Part shown: positions 26,993-35,656 of the stretch, in pieces
Numbering within the stretch: position 1 is the stretch's first letter
How the letters are laid out: each line of letters starts with the position of its first letter
Source: Nonomuraea maritima
Lineage (GTDB): Bacteria > Actinomycetota > Actinomycetes > Streptosporangiales > Streptosporangiaceae
Reading direction: 5' to 3'
Length of the DNA: 64,000 nt
NCBI RefSeq assembly: GCF_900100395.1
Contig: NZ_FNFB01000002.1
Coordinates: 182,554-246,553 of the forward strand
Position numbers and translations under genes: made by a program
Notes under the pieces: generated by a model
The model's database searches: none
Seen by the model: the letters and a program-made list of their open reading frames with translations, nothing else
Told to the model about the DNA's origin: nothing

Positions 26993-29268
26993 AGATCCGG
27001 CTGTCCAGACGGCTGGCGCTCGTTCTCGCATTCGCCCTCGGCATCCTCGTGGTGCCGCTCGCCGTGGGCGCCACGCAGCCGGCCGCCGCGGCCCCTTGTG
27101 ACCTGTCGGGCGCCCTGGCTCCCGAGGTGATCGGCGGCGGCACCGACGGCATGATCCAGCCGCCGGCCCCCGAGGGCCCGCCCCAGGCGCCGACCACCAA
27201 CTACGGCCAGTTCGGCATGAGCGGCCAGTTCTGGCACACCCACGATCTGGGCTGCTCCGACTACGTGGCCGTGCTCGGCAACATGTGGGCCAACGGCATC
27301 TTCACCGCCGCCAAGGCCATCGACCGGCTGACGATCACGACGTACCAGGCGGCGGCGACCGAAGGGCCGCTCCAGGCCATCAAGGACGTCGTCGACGACA
27401 TCGTGAAGAACCTCGCCGACGCCATGTACTGGCAGTACCTCCAGCCGATCGTGATCCTCGGCGCGATCTGGCTCGCCTGGTACGGGCTCATCCGCAAGCG
27501 GGCCACCACGACCGCCGAGGGCGTCATCTGGATGGTGCTCGCGGTCACCGTGGCGGTCTGGTTCTTCAGCCGTCCCGGCGACTTCACCGGCCTCGGCAAG
27601 GTCGTCACCGACAAGACCGGCGAGGTCGTCAACTCGGCGTTCTCCGGCCTGCCTGGGGCGGGCGGCGCGTCCTGTCTGCCGCCTCCCGGCGAGACGAACC
27701 CGCAGGTACAGGCGGGCGGCTACGGCCAGACCGGCACGCCGGGGGTCGAGCAGAACGCCGACGCCCTGTGGTCGACGCTCGTCTGCAAGCCGTGGCTGGT
27801 CGGCCTGTTCGGCACCGCCGACCCGCAGCAGCCCATCGTGCGCGACTTCGGCCGCAAGATGCTGGAGATCCAGTCGATCCCGCCCGCCGTGGCCGGTCAA
27901 CCGGCCCCCGACGTGGGGGCCAGGCAGTCGGAGTACGCCGCCACCGCCGACAAGCTGCGCAACGACCCCCGTTACACCGTCTTCTCCGGCCGCGACTGGA
28001 GCAACCGGCTCGGGGTGGCCGTCGGCGCGTTCATCGCCGCCATCGTGGCCGGGTTGCTGATCTTCCTGGTGGCGGTCTCGCTGCTGGTGCTGAAGGTCGG
28101 GTTCCTGCTGCTGCTGATCCTCGGGCCGATCTTCCTGCTCATCGGCGTGCATCCGGGCAGCGGCCGGATCATCGCCATGCGCTGGGTGGAGATGCTCGTC
28201 GGGACGCTGCTGCGGCAGGCCGTCCTGACCATCGTGCTGAGCGTCCTCGTGTACGGGTACGCGCTCATCATCTCCACGGCCATGCCGTGGGGGCTGCAGG
28301 TGCTGTTCATGGCGCTGCTGACGATCGCGGTGTTCTTCTACCGGCGGCCGTTCCAGCACCTGTTCGCGTCCATGAGCGGGCACACGGTGGCCACCCGCAT
28401 GCTGGGCGAGGCGGCGAGCTCGTCGGTGCTGGAGCGGTCGGCGGCCGCGCTGCCACCGGTCGCGTCGGCTCGCATCGGACGCTGGGGGCTGCGCAAGGCC
28501 GAGCCGCTCATCCGGGCGGCGGGCGCGGCCAGTCCTGCGGGCGCCGCGGCGAATGCGGCGACGGCTCAGGTGCGCGTACGCGGTGAGGAGGGCGAGGGCG
28601 CGTCCGTGGGCACCCGCGTTCCCGCGACGGCGGCTCCGCTGGACACCGAGCACCAAGGCGGCAAGGCGGCGGCACGGGCGTCGCTCGAACCGCGCCGGGG
28701 CACCGCGCCTCCGCTCAACCTGGGCGGGGCGGCACGCGCGCGCGGCGGCGCTTCCGGGGCGGCCGTGACCGCCTCCGGCGGGTCGGGTTCCGGTGGGTCC
28801 GGTGGGTCCGGTGGGTCCGGTGGCTGGTTCGGCGGCCGGTCAGGCGGCGGATGGGCGCGGCGGGGCGGCGGGGGCAGCACGGCGAGCGGTTCAGGTGGCG
28901 GTTCGCGTAGCTCCCGCTTCGGTGGTTCTGGCGGGTCGCGGGGCTCCGGCGGCCTGTTCGGCGGTTCCGGCGGTTCTCGCTCCGGTGGTGGTTCTCGCTC
29001 CGGCGGTGGGTCGCGGTCCGGTGGTGGGTCGCGGTCCGGTGGCGGCCTGTTCGGCGGGTCGGGTGGCGGTTCCGGCGGGCCGCGTACGAACGGCGGCGTG
29101 TCCCGGTCCGGCGGGGGTTCCAGGATCTTCGGCTCCGACGAGTCGTCGTCCCGTACCACGGAGGCGCCGCCGCTGTGGCTGCGCAGCGGCGGGAACGGCG
29201 GCGGCTCCGGGGGAGAGAGCCCGTCCGTGCCCTTCTGGCTCAAGCCGAACAACCCCGACAAGGACTGA
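26989..29268 (+). CDS. VirB6/TrbL-like multi-helix membrane protein
   Basis: Likely channel component (759 aa). It has a cleavable-type signal (LALVLAFALGILVVPLAVGA), an extracytoplasmic segment with several Cys, then six to seven helices between about residues 140 and 460, including AIVAGLLIFLVAVSLLVLKV and the following FLLLLILGPIFLLIGV. Loops contain the VGTLLRQAVLTIVLSVLVYG segment usual in VirB6-like proteins. The last 180 residues are a cytoplasmic Gly/Ser tail with SGGGSR repeats. It is coupled to the VirB4-like gene by a 4-bp overlap. TcpH would be the clostridial counterpart (inference). Confidence 0.75.
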   Translation: MKIRLSRRLALVLAFALGILVVPLAVGATQPAAAAPCDLSGALAPEVIGGGTDGMIQPPAPEGPPQAPTTNYGQFGMSGQFWHTHDLGCSDYVAVLGNMWANGIFTAAKAIDRLTITTYQAAATEGPLQAIKDVVDDIVKNLADAMYWQYLQPIVILGAIWLAWYGLIRKRATTTAEGVIWMVLAVTVAVWFFSRPGDFTGLGKVVTDKTGEVVNSAFSGLPGAGGASCLPPPGETNPQVQAGGYGQTGTPGVEQNADALWSTLVCKPWLVGLFGTADPQQPIVRDFGRKMLEIQSIPPAVAGQPAPDVGARQSEYAATADKLRNDPRYTVFSGRDWSNRLGVAVGAFIAAIVAGLLIFLVAVSLLVLKVGFLLLLILGPIFLLIGVHPGSGRIIAMRWVEMLVGTLLRQAVLTIVLSVLVYGYALIISTAMPWGLQVLFMALLTIAVFFYRRPFQHLFASMSGHTVATRMLGEAASSSVLERSAAALPPVASARIGRWGLRKAEPLIRAAGAASPAGAAANAATAQVRVRGEEGEGASVGTRVPATAAPLDTEHQGGKAAARASLEPRRGTAPPLNLGGAARARGGASGAAVTASGGSGSGGSGGSGGSGGWFGGRSGGGWARRGGGGSTASGSGGGSRSSRFGGSGGSRGSGGLFGGSGGSRSGGGSRSGGGSRSGGGSRSGGGLFGGSGGGSGGPRTNGGVSRSGGGSRIFGSDESSSRTTEAPPLWLRSGGNGGGSGGESPSVPFWLKPNNPDKD
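28981..29046 (+). repeat. 18-bp tandem repeat coding SGGGSR in the VirB6-like tail
   Basis: Three 18-bp units (28981, 28999, 29017) and a partial fourth, differing only at third codon positions, encode SGGGSR. They form the core of a longer Gly/Ser-rich low-complexity run from about 28780 to 29115. Confidence 0.8.
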
Positions 29269-29271
29269 TAC

Positions 29272-29892
29272 ATGGCGCAGCCAGGTGACCGGCGGGGGTT
29301 GGCCTTCGCCGCCATCGCCGTGGTCTTGGCGGCCGTCGGCCTCTACCTGACGGTCTGGTCAGACCCTCCTGAAGCGGAACCGTCCGAGGCGCGGCCGCGG
29401 CCCACGACCGCGGTGGCGTCCAGCACGCTGCTGGCGACCGCGAGCAGCGAGCCGTTCGACGTGTACGCGTACCTGCCGATGACCAAGGAGCAGCTCGCCG
29501 CGGCGGCCGATCTCGCCGAGCGGTTCACCGCCCAGTACGGCACGTTCCGCTTCGACGAGGACCCGGCGGCGTACGCGGCGCGACTGAAGGCGTACACGAC
29601 CGCCGAGCTCGCCAACACGCTCGTCAGGACCATGACGTCGGCGGGGACCGTCGAGCAGCAGCGTGCCGACCGGACGGTCTCCACGGCCACGGCCCGGCTG
29701 AAGGAGATCAGGCAGGTCGAGAGGAGCTCCATCGTCTTCGTGGTGACCGCGACCAGGAAGGTGGCCGCCGCGAGCGGCGACCAGGTCGTCTCGGAGGACT
29801 ACGCGGTCACCGTCAGCCAGCTCGGATCCGACTGGCGCATCTACGACATCCTGCCGGCCACGGAGGGCCAGGAGGGAGACACCTCGGGGTGA
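29272..29892 (+). CDS. VirB8/TcpC-like small membrane protein
   Basis: Protein of 206 aa with one N-terminal helix (LAFAAIAVVLAAVGLYLTVW), a Ser/Thr/Pro spacer, and an extracytoplasmic domain (about residues 65-195) with NTF2-like character: ADLAERFTAQYGTFR at the start, ending DYAVTVSQLGSDWRIYDILP. This resembles the last domain of the 20336 gene product, so the operon would have two VirB8-like parts. The start is 3 bp after the previous stop, and the stop overlaps the hydrolase start by 4 bp (GTGA). Confidence 0.62.
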   Translation: MAQPGDRRGLAFAAIAVVLAAVGLYLTVWSDPPEAEPSEARPRPTTAVASSTLLATASSEPFDVYAYLPMTKEQLAAAADLAERFTAQYGTFRFDEDPAAYAARLKAYTTAELANTLVRTMTSAGTVEQQRADRTVSTATARLKEIRQVERSSIVFVVTATRKVAAASGDQVVSEDYAVTVSQLGSDWRIYDILPATEGQEGDTSG

Positions 29893-30983
29893 AGCTCTCA
29901 CCGACACGCCTCGCCTTGCTGCTCGGGCTCGCCGCGGTGCTTCTCGTCGTGGCGGTCGTCATCTCGCCGATGCTGCTGATCACGATGCCGTCCTTCCTGA
30001 GCGACGGTGGCACCACGGCCGACTGCACGGACACCGCCGACGTCGAGCAGGTGTCCGACTCGGGAGCCTCCGACATCCCGGAGAACTACCTGGGGCTGTA
30101 CCAGGAGTACGGCAAGAAGATCGGCGTCCAGTGGACCATCCTGGCGGCCGTGGGCAAGCGGGAGACCGACCACGGCCGTTCTGACCTGCCGGGCGTCAAG
30201 AGCGGCACCAACTACGCCGGCGCGGCCGGGCCGATGCAGTTCCTGATCTCCACGTGGGGCGGCAAGGCCAGGATCCCGATGTCCTCGACCTTCAACGGGT
30301 ACGCCTCCGACGGCGACGGCGACGGAGTGGGCGACGTCTACAACCCGGCCGACGCCATCCTCGGCGCCGCGAAGATGCTGAAGCGCAACGGCGCCCCCGA
30401 GAACGTGCGTCGCGCGCTGTTCGTCTACAACCGCGCCTGGTGGTACGTCGACCAGGTGGAGGAGATCGCCAGGAGGTACGCCAAGTCGGGCGAGGTCGAA
30501 CTGCCGCCGCAGGCGTCGGAGGACTGCGACGACCCCCTGGTCGAGGCCGCGCCCAGCGATGTCGTGGCGAAGATCCTCGCGTTCGCGCTGGCGCAGCGCG
30601 GCAAGCCGTACCTGTGGGGCGGCACCGGGCCGGACGCGTACGACTGTTCTGGGGTCATCTACGCCGCCTACCGGGCGGCTGGGCTGGCGATCCCGCGCAC
30701 CACGTTCGGCCAGTGGCCGTTCGGCATCAAGGTGTCGGCGGGCCAGGAGCAGCCCGGAGACCTGGTGTTCTTCAACTCCGGGCCGGGTACGTCCCCCGAC
30801 AGCCCGGGACACGTGGGGCTCGTGGTGTCGAAGGGCAAGATGCTGGAGGCGCGGTGCCGGCTGTGCGGTCCCATCAAGGTCACGAGCTACGGCTCCCGTA
30901 CGGACCGGGTCGGGTTCACCCGCCCCCTGCAGAACCCCGATGTGCAGGAGCAGCTCAAGAGGCTGCAGAATCCCACTCTGTGA
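29889..30983 (+). CDS. Bifunctional peptidoglycan hydrolase: lytic transglycosylase plus NlpC/P60
   Basis: Membrane-anchored wall hydrolase (364 aa) that would open the peptidoglycan for the Tcp-like apparatus. After an N-terminal helix (LALLLGLAAVLLVVAVVI) comes a lytic transglycosylase domain (about residues 70-205) with catalytic-type Glu92 in GKRETDHG and AGAAGPMQFLISTWG. A NlpC/P60 endopeptidase follows (about 230-350) with Cys253 in YDCSGVIYAAYR and His308 in SPGHVGLVV. The same pair of domains occurs in CwlT/TcpG-type proteins of Gram-positive conjugative elements. It starts at GTG 29889. Confidence 0.88.
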   Translation: MKLSPTRLALLLGLAAVLLVVAVVISPMLLITMPSFLSDGGTTADCTDTADVEQVSDSGASDIPENYLGLYQEYGKKIGVQWTILAAVGKRETDHGRSDLPGVKSGTNYAGAAGPMQFLISTWGGKARIPMSSTFNGYASDGDGDGVGDVYNPADAILGAAKMLKRNGAPENVRRALFVYNRAWWYVDQVEEIARRYAKSGEVELPPQASEDCDDPLVEAAPSDVVAKILAFALAQRGKPYLWGGTGPDAYDCSGVIYAAYRAAGLAIPRTTFGQWPFGIKVSAGQEQPGDLVFFNSGPGTSPDSPGHVGLVVSKGKMLEARCRLCGPIKVTSYGSRTDRVGFTRPLQNPDVQEQLKRLQNPTL

Positions 30984-30996
30984 GGAAAAGGACTAC

Positions 30997-31392
30997 ATGA
31001 GCGCGGTCGTCGTCGTGGCTGCGGTGATCGTCGCCTCCGGAGAGCGGGTGCTGGCGGCGCAGCGTGCCGACCCTCCCGCCCTCGCCGGTGGCTGGGAGTT
31101 CCCTGGCGGCAAGGTGGATCCCGGCGAGAGTGAGGAGGCGGCGCTCGTACGGGAGTGCGTCGAGGAACTCGGCGTGCAGATCGCTGTGGGCGAACGCGTC
31201 GGGGACGACTGGCCGCTCGCCGAGGGTTACCTCATGCGCGTGTACCTGTGCTCGCTCGTCTCGGGCACGCCGCAGGCCCGTGAACACCTGGCGTTGCGCT
31301 GGCTCGGACCGGGCGAGTACTACTCCGTCGACTGGCTCGGAGCCGACCTTCCGGTCATGAAGACGGTCGAGAATCTCCTTCTCCGCGACTAG
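30997..31392 (+). CDS. MutT-type Nudix hydrolase
   Basis: Cytoplasmic pyrophosphohydrolase of 131 aa, probably cleansing oxidised dGTP or CTP analogues. The Nudix box is complete, from GGKVDPGESEEAALVRE to CVEELGV, preceded by AAQRADPPALAGGWEFPGG, which is typical of MutT/CTP pyrophosphohydrolase members. ATG 30997 has GAGGAAAAGG upstream and lies 13 bp after the hydrolase stop, so it is probably co-transcribed, although a functional link to secretion is not evident. Confidence 0.9.
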   Translation: MSAVVVVAAVIVASGERVLAAQRADPPALAGGWEFPGGKVDPGESEEAALVRECVEELGVQIAVGERVGDDWPLAEGYLMRVYLCSLVSGTPQAREHLALRWLGPGEYYSVDWLGADLPVMKTVENLLLRD

Positions 31393-31423
31393 GGCATGAG
31401 GATGGGATCGTGCCTCTCTGTGA

Positions 31424-31443
31424 CACAATGACTACTCATAGTG
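31424..31443. promoter_or_regulatory. Imperfect dyad before the 31468 gene
   Basis: CACAATGA and TCATAGTG flank CTAC, giving a 20-bp dyad with one mismatched pair. It lies 24 bp before ATG 31468 in a less GC-rich patch and is a candidate operator; no regulator is suggested. Confidence 0.3.
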
Positions 31444-31467
31444 ATTTGTCGCAGCGGGGGAGTCGGA

Positions 31468-33438
31468 ATGATGCGGCGTGGCTGGATCATCGCCGGGGCC
31501 CTGATTCTGGCGGCGGTTCCCTCTGTGCCCTGGGCGGCGACGGGGGTATCGCTGGTGCTCGAAAGGGTGGACATAGCCGACGGCACCGGGAAGTGGATCA
31601 GGACCGGCGACATGCAGCGGTTCAAGGTCCGCCTGAACGGGATGGGCGAAGGGGCCCAGGTGGCGGTCGCCGCCGACCCGGCGGAGGCGCTGGCTGAGGT
31701 CGCCTGCGCCCCGCCTGCCGGCCTCACCGCCACCCTCACGGGCGACCGTCCCGCGGGGTTCGACGGCCGCGCGCCGTACCTGGCCGATCGTACGGACGAC
31801 ATGAACGTGCCCCAGCGCCCCGACGCGGCCGACTGGACCGCGCAGGCGTCCCAGCCCTCGCCCTCCCTGACCCCGGCCCCGATGCGCGCGCCGGCCTCGA
31901 CCTCGGCCCTGACCCGGGTGCCGGCCCAGGCCGCCGTCCCCACCCCGACCGGAGCCTGGGTCGAGCGCGCGGGTTACGCGGCCGGGGCCGAAGGCGGCGC
32001 CTCCGAGGCGGAGAGTGGCGCGGCCGGGGTCGAGCGTGGTGCCGTCGGGTCTGCGCCCGACGGTGGTGCGGCCTGGGCCCAGGGTGGTGTGGCCGAGGTC
32101 GGGAGTGCCGGCAGTGTGACGGAGGCCGAGCGGGCTGGGGTTGTGGCCGCTGGGGCGTTGGCCGAGCGGGCGCTGGCCGCGACCGACACGCCGCTCTCGG
32201 CGGGGGCCGTTCCGCCTGGGGCGCAGGTGTGTCGGCTCGGGGAGCTCAGCGGTGAGCGGGCCGTCGATGTCACGCTGACGGCGCCGTCCGGGGCTGAGGA
32301 GATGGTGCTCGCGGCGGTGGTCCGGATGCGGCCGCTCTCCGGTGGCGAGACGACGACGATGACGGAGACCGCCGCCCTCCCGATCCACCGCGCCGGTCCG
32401 GCAACCACCGACTCCGCCGATCCGACCACCACTTCACGAACGTCGGCCCTCCCCGACAGGGCCTCTTCCGGGCTTGCTGGTTCGCCCGACACGACTTCTT
32501 CCGGGACGGACGGTCTGCCTGACGGGACGTCGCCGGCAACCACCCGTCGCCCCGACGCTGCCGCACCCGGGGCACCCGGGGCGGCCGGGGCCGCCGGGGA
32601 GACGCGGGGCGGTACACCGGCCGGTGGTGCCGGTCAGGCAGGTGCTCGGCCTCCTACTGCCGGTCAGGCGGGTGCTCGGCCTCCTGCTGTGGGGCAGGCT
32701 GCGGCGGGTGGCGTCCGGGCTCCCGTCGTCGGGGCGCCACGGCCCGCGCGGGTGCTGGCACAGGCGCGTCGTCCCGGTGGGATCGCCCCCGGGAGGGTCG
32801 CGGGCGCGGCAGGCGCGGGCCACGCGCAACAGGGCGCTACGGGTCTCCAGGGCGCGACAGGCCAAGCCGGGAAGACCGGCAGCCAGGCAGCGGGCACCGG
32901 TGGCCAGGCGGCGGCCGGCACACGGCCCACCGTCGTGAGCGGCCAAACGGGAGCCACGGCAGGGAAGCCCGGTGCGGTGGCGGGTCGCCCCGAGACGAAG
33001 GGGCAGCCCAATGCCGGTGCGGCCGGGGCGAAGCCGGGGGCGGCGGGGCAGGGGAGTGGTGCCGGGCAGCCGGGGTTGATCGGTGGGCTGGAGCATCAGC
33101 CGAGCGTTCCGGGTCAGGCCGGCGTGCCGGGGCAGGCCGGGGCTGGGCAGGTCGGGGCCGGGCAGGTGCCCGGGCAGGCTGGGGTGCCGGGGCAGGCTGG
33201 TGGTGGGGCGTTGGCGAATGGGCTTGCCGCGTTCCAGGACGACGAGGGAGCGGTGGAGCCGCCGTTGCCGTGGGAGCTGGTCGCGTCGGCGCAGCCCGTA
33301 CGGGCTGGTAAGGCGGCGAACGCGGTCGAAGGCGCCACCGGGTTGTTCATGACGGCGGCGGGGATCGCCGTGCTGATGGGCACCCTGTGGATCATTGTCA
33401 CGGTACAACGAGGCCGTAACCGGAGAAACGTGACGTAA
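31468..33438 (+). CDS. Ala/Gly/Pro-rich exported membrane protein
   Basis: Type I membrane protein of about 656 aa, not recognised. The signal helix (WIIAGALILAAVPSVPWAA) is followed by a folded-looking domain to residue about 100 (VSLVLERVDIADGTGKWI). A very long low-complexity region comes next, with Ala/Glu/Gly stretches, GATGLQGATGQAGKTG (collagen-like Gly-X-Y) and VPGQAGVPGQAG repeats. Near the end is one helix, MTAAGIAVLMGTLWIIVTV, and a basic tail GRNRRNVT. There is no LPXTG. ATG 31468 follows GGGGGAG; a GTG at 31441 is less likely. It may be a wall-spanning stalk or an apparatus accessory (inference). Confidence 0.6.
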   Translation: MMRRGWIIAGALILAAVPSVPWAATGVSLVLERVDIADGTGKWIRTGDMQRFKVRLNGMGEGAQVAVAADPAEALAEVACAPPAGLTATLTGDRPAGFDGRAPYLADRTDDMNVPQRPDAADWTAQASQPSPSLTPAPMRAPASTSALTRVPAQAAVPTPTGAWVERAGYAAGAEGGASEAESGAAGVERGAVGSAPDGGAAWAQGGVAEVGSAGSVTEAERAGVVAAGALAERALAATDTPLSAGAVPPGAQVCRLGELSGERAVDVTLTAPSGAEEMVLAAVVRMRPLSGGETTTMTETAALPIHRAGPATTDSADPTTTSRTSALPDRASSGLAGSPDTTSSGTDGLPDGTSPATTRRPDAAAPGAPGAAGAAGETRGGTPAGGAGQAGARPPTAGQAGARPPAVGQAAAGGVRAPVVGAPRPARVLAQARRPGGIAPGRVAGAAGAGHAQQGATGLQGATGQAGKTGSQAAGTGGQAAAGTRPTVVSGQTGATAGKPGAVAGRPETKGQPNAGAAGAKPGAAGQGSGAGQPGLIGGLEHQPSVPGQAGVPGQAGAGQVGAGQVPGQAGVPGQAGGGALANGLAAFQDDEGAVEPPLPWELVASAQPVRAGKAANAVEGATGLFMTAAGIAVLMGTLWIIVTVQRGRNRRNVT

Positions 33439-33445
33439 AGCGGGC

Positions 33446-33473
33446 TTTACTGTTCCTTTCCCCCGACTAGTAT
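33446..33473 (+). promoter_or_regulatory. Candidate promoter of the 33514 gene
   Basis: TTTACT (33446-33451) and TAGTAT (33468-33473) are separated by 16 bp in an AT-richer gap, about 40 bp before GTG 33514. This is the only plausible sigma-70-type pair in the gap. Confidence 0.35.
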
Positions 33474-33513
33474 TCCCTTGACCAAGGTTCCGGGAGTACT
33501 GCGGAGGACACCG

Positions 33514-34848
33514 GTGGCACGCAGGAAAGCGACAGCCGTGTCCGCTGCCGCCCTGGCGCTGGGCCTGGCGGGTGTCGGGGTGACGCCGTTCGTCATGCAG
33601 AGTGCGAGCGCCTCGGTGCTGCTGGACCCCGTCGTCGAGCCGTGTGACGTCGGCGAGGTGTGCGACATCGTCCCCGAGACGACCGTCACCGTGACCACGA
33701 CACTCGGCTCGCCGTCCCCGACGTCCACCGAGGAGGACGAGCAGCCGAGGACGACGGTCACCAGGACCGTCACCGCGACTCCGACCCCGACGAGGACCAC
33801 CAGGTCTCCCAGGCCGACGAAGACCTCCGACTCTCCGACGACGAGCGCGCCCCCGACCATCCCGACCCACTCGCTGCCCACGCAGGACGTCGAGGTGCCG
33901 GTCGTGCCGCCGCCGACGCCCACCGCGCCCACGCCTGAGCAGTCCGTCGAGTTGCCGACCGTCGCGCCGGACGATCCGACCCCGACGGCGGTGCCGACCG
34001 AAACGGAGGTGGCCGCCTCCGAGGAGGTGCCGCTGGAGCTGCGCAACGCGGCGCCGGAGTTCGACCAGAAGACGCTGACGCAGCAGCTCAGCATCCCGGC
34101 CCTGGTGATGGTGCTGCTCGCGCTGTTCGCCGTGCTCGTCTTCGAGGGACGGCTGCGCCGCATGGCCCACGCGGCGGCGGTACGGAAGGCCGGCCCGCAG
34201 CCACGACCTGACATGATGCCGCCGGGCGGTTACCCGGCGGGTCCCGGGTACGCCGGTTTCCCGGCCCCCGGTTACCCGGGCGGTACGGCGTACGCGCCGA
34301 TCATCAGTTTCGTGCCGGTGCAGACGTACCCGAGCGCGCAGCCGCCCTACGGCCCGGGCTTCCCTGACCCGACCCAGCCGTACCCGCAGCAGGCGTACCA
34401 GGAGCCGCCGCCTCCGGCGGACCCCGTGGTGCTGCGGCCCGACGCGTTCGACGCCGGCACCGAGTCGGCCGAGCCCGCCCGCGAGCGTGACCCGTTCGAG
34501 CCGGTGATCCCGGCGGAGCCGACACCGGGGGACATCCCGCCGGGCGGCGCCGACCCGTACGACGGCCCGCAGCCGCCGCTCGGGCCTGCCTCGGCGGCCG
34601 AGGCGGGCGACTCGGAGCCGTGGGAGCAGCCGGGTTCGCTGTTCGTCCCGAAGAAGCACGGTGAGTCGAAGAAGCACGGTGAGTCGAAGGAGCACGGCGA
34701 GCCGTCCGGGGACTACGAGCCGCCGCCGTACCTGCCTGCCGATCTTCCGGCGGATCCGCCGTCGGCGGGCGAGGTGACGGCGGTGCAGCCGCTGCCCGAG
34801 CCGGAGGAGCAGCAGAGCGGGAAGCACAAGCGCCGCAAGAAGAAGTGA
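33514..34848 (+). CDS. Thr/Pro-rich exported membrane protein
   Basis: Unrecognised membrane protein of about 444 aa. It has a signal peptide (VSAAALALGLAGVGVTPFV), a Cys-pair segment EPCDVGEVCDIVPET, then a Thr/Pro-rich outer stalk (TVTVTTT, TATPTPTRTTRSPRPTK). One helix, IPALVMVLLALFAVLVF, is followed by a Pro/Gly/Tyr-rich cytoplasmic half and a SKKHGESKKHGESKEHGE repeat, ending in basic KHKRRKKK. GTG 33514 has GGAGG seven bases upstream; a TTG at 33478 is the alternative. Its build resembles the preceding gene product, with an outer stalk and one anchor, and the two may work together. Confidence 0.6.
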   Translation: MARRKATAVSAAALALGLAGVGVTPFVMQSASASVLLDPVVEPCDVGEVCDIVPETTVTVTTTLGSPSPTSTEEDEQPRTTVTRTVTATPTPTRTTRSPRPTKTSDSPTTSAPPTIPTHSLPTQDVEVPVVPPPTPTAPTPEQSVELPTVAPDDPTPTAVPTETEVAASEEVPLELRNAAPEFDQKTLTQQLSIPALVMVLLALFAVLVFEGRLRRMAHAAAVRKAGPQPRPDMMPPGGYPAGPGYAGFPAPGYPGGTAYAPIISFVPVQTYPSAQPPYGPGFPDPTQPYPQQAYQEPPPPADPVVLRPDAFDAGTESAEPARERDPFEPVIPAEPTPGDIPPGGADPYDGPQPPLGPASAAEAGDSEPWEQPGSLFVPKKHGESKKHGESKEHGEPSGDYEPPPYLPADLPADPPSAGEVTAVQPLPEPEEQQSGKHKRRKKK

Positions 34849-34855
34849 CCCACGA

Positions 34856-34894
34856 CGAAGCGGGGGCCGGTCGCCCAGACCGGCCCCCGCTTCG
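34856..34894. terminator. Strong bidirectional hairpin terminator
   Basis: Perfect 17-bp arms (CGAAGCGGGGGCCGGTC and its complement) around a 5-nt loop GCCCA, placed between the convergent 33514 gene and sdhB. It is the longest perfect stem in the window and should end transcription from both sides. Confidence 0.85.
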
Positions 34895-34903
34895 CGTCGC
34901 GCG

Positions 34904-35656
34904 TTACTTGCCGCGCCTGAAGATCTTGTTGCCGAGCCAGACCAGCGGGTCGTACTTGGCGTCGACCACGCGCTCCTTCATGGGGATGAGCGCGTTGTCA
35001 GTGATCTTGATGTGCTCGGGGCACACCTCGGTGCAGCACTTGGTGATGTTGCAGTAGCCGAGCCCGTGCTGCTCCTGGGCGGCGTCCTGCCGGTCGGCCA
35101 CGTCGAGCGGGTGCATGTCGAGCTCGGCGATCCGCATGAGGAAGCGGGGACCGGAGAAGTTGGTCTTGTTCTCCTCGTGGTCACGGATCACGTGGCAGAC
35201 GTTGTTGCACATGAAGCACTCGATGCACTTGCGGAACTCCTGCGAGCGCTCGACGTCGACCTGCTTCATCCGGTACTCGCCCGGTCGCACCCCGGCGGGC
35301 GGCGTGAAGGACGGGACCTCCCGGGCCTTCTGGTAGTTGTACGACACGTCCGTGACGAGGTCCTTGATGACGGGGAACGTCCGCATCGGGGTGACCGTGA
35401 TGGTCTCGTCCTCGTCGAAGGTGGACATCCGGGTCATGCAGCCCAGCCGGGGCTTGCCGTTGATCTCCATGCTGCACGAACCGCACTTGCCCGCCTTGCA
35501 GTTCCAGCGCACCGCGAGGTCGGGCGCCTGGGTGGCCTGGAGGCGGTGGATGATGTCGAGGACGACCTCGCCCTCGTTGACCTCCACGGTGAAGTCCTCG
35601 AGCCTGCCTTCGCCGCCCTCACCGCGCCAGACCTTGAACTTTGCCTTGTAGCTCAT
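34904..35656 (-). CDS. sdhB: Succinate dehydrogenase iron-sulfur subunit (Sdh1 type)
   Basis: Electron-transfer subunit (250 aa) of the first Sdh complex, attached to the inner face of the membrane. The [2Fe-2S] site is CKAGKCGSCSMEINGKPRLG with the closing Cys next, the [4Fe-4S] motif is CIECFMCNNVC and the [3Fe-4S] motif CNITKCCTEVCP. The third residue set and GNKIFRRGK end fit the mycobacterial Sdh1 group (Rv0247c). The ATG overlaps the sdhA stop by 4 bp. It is last in the order sdhC-sdhA-sdhB. Confidence 0.93.
   Translation of the reverse strand: MSYKAKFKVWRGEGGEGRLEDFTVEVNEGEVVLDIIHRLQATQAPDLAVRWNCKAGKCGSCSMEINGKPRLGCMTRMSTFDEDETITVTPMRTFPVIKDLVTDVSYNYQKAREVPSFTPPAGVRPGEYRMKQVDVERSQEFRKCIECFMCNNVCHVIRDHEENKTNFSGPRFLMRIAELDMHPLDVADRQDAAQEQHGLGYCNITKCCTEVCPEHIKITDNALIPMKERVVDAKYDPLVWLGNKIFRRGK

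Noticed and set aside
20336..34848. Integrated conjugative element with att sites
   Set aside because: No integrase, excisionase, relaxase, replication gene, tRNA-end duplication or composition break was seen at either side.
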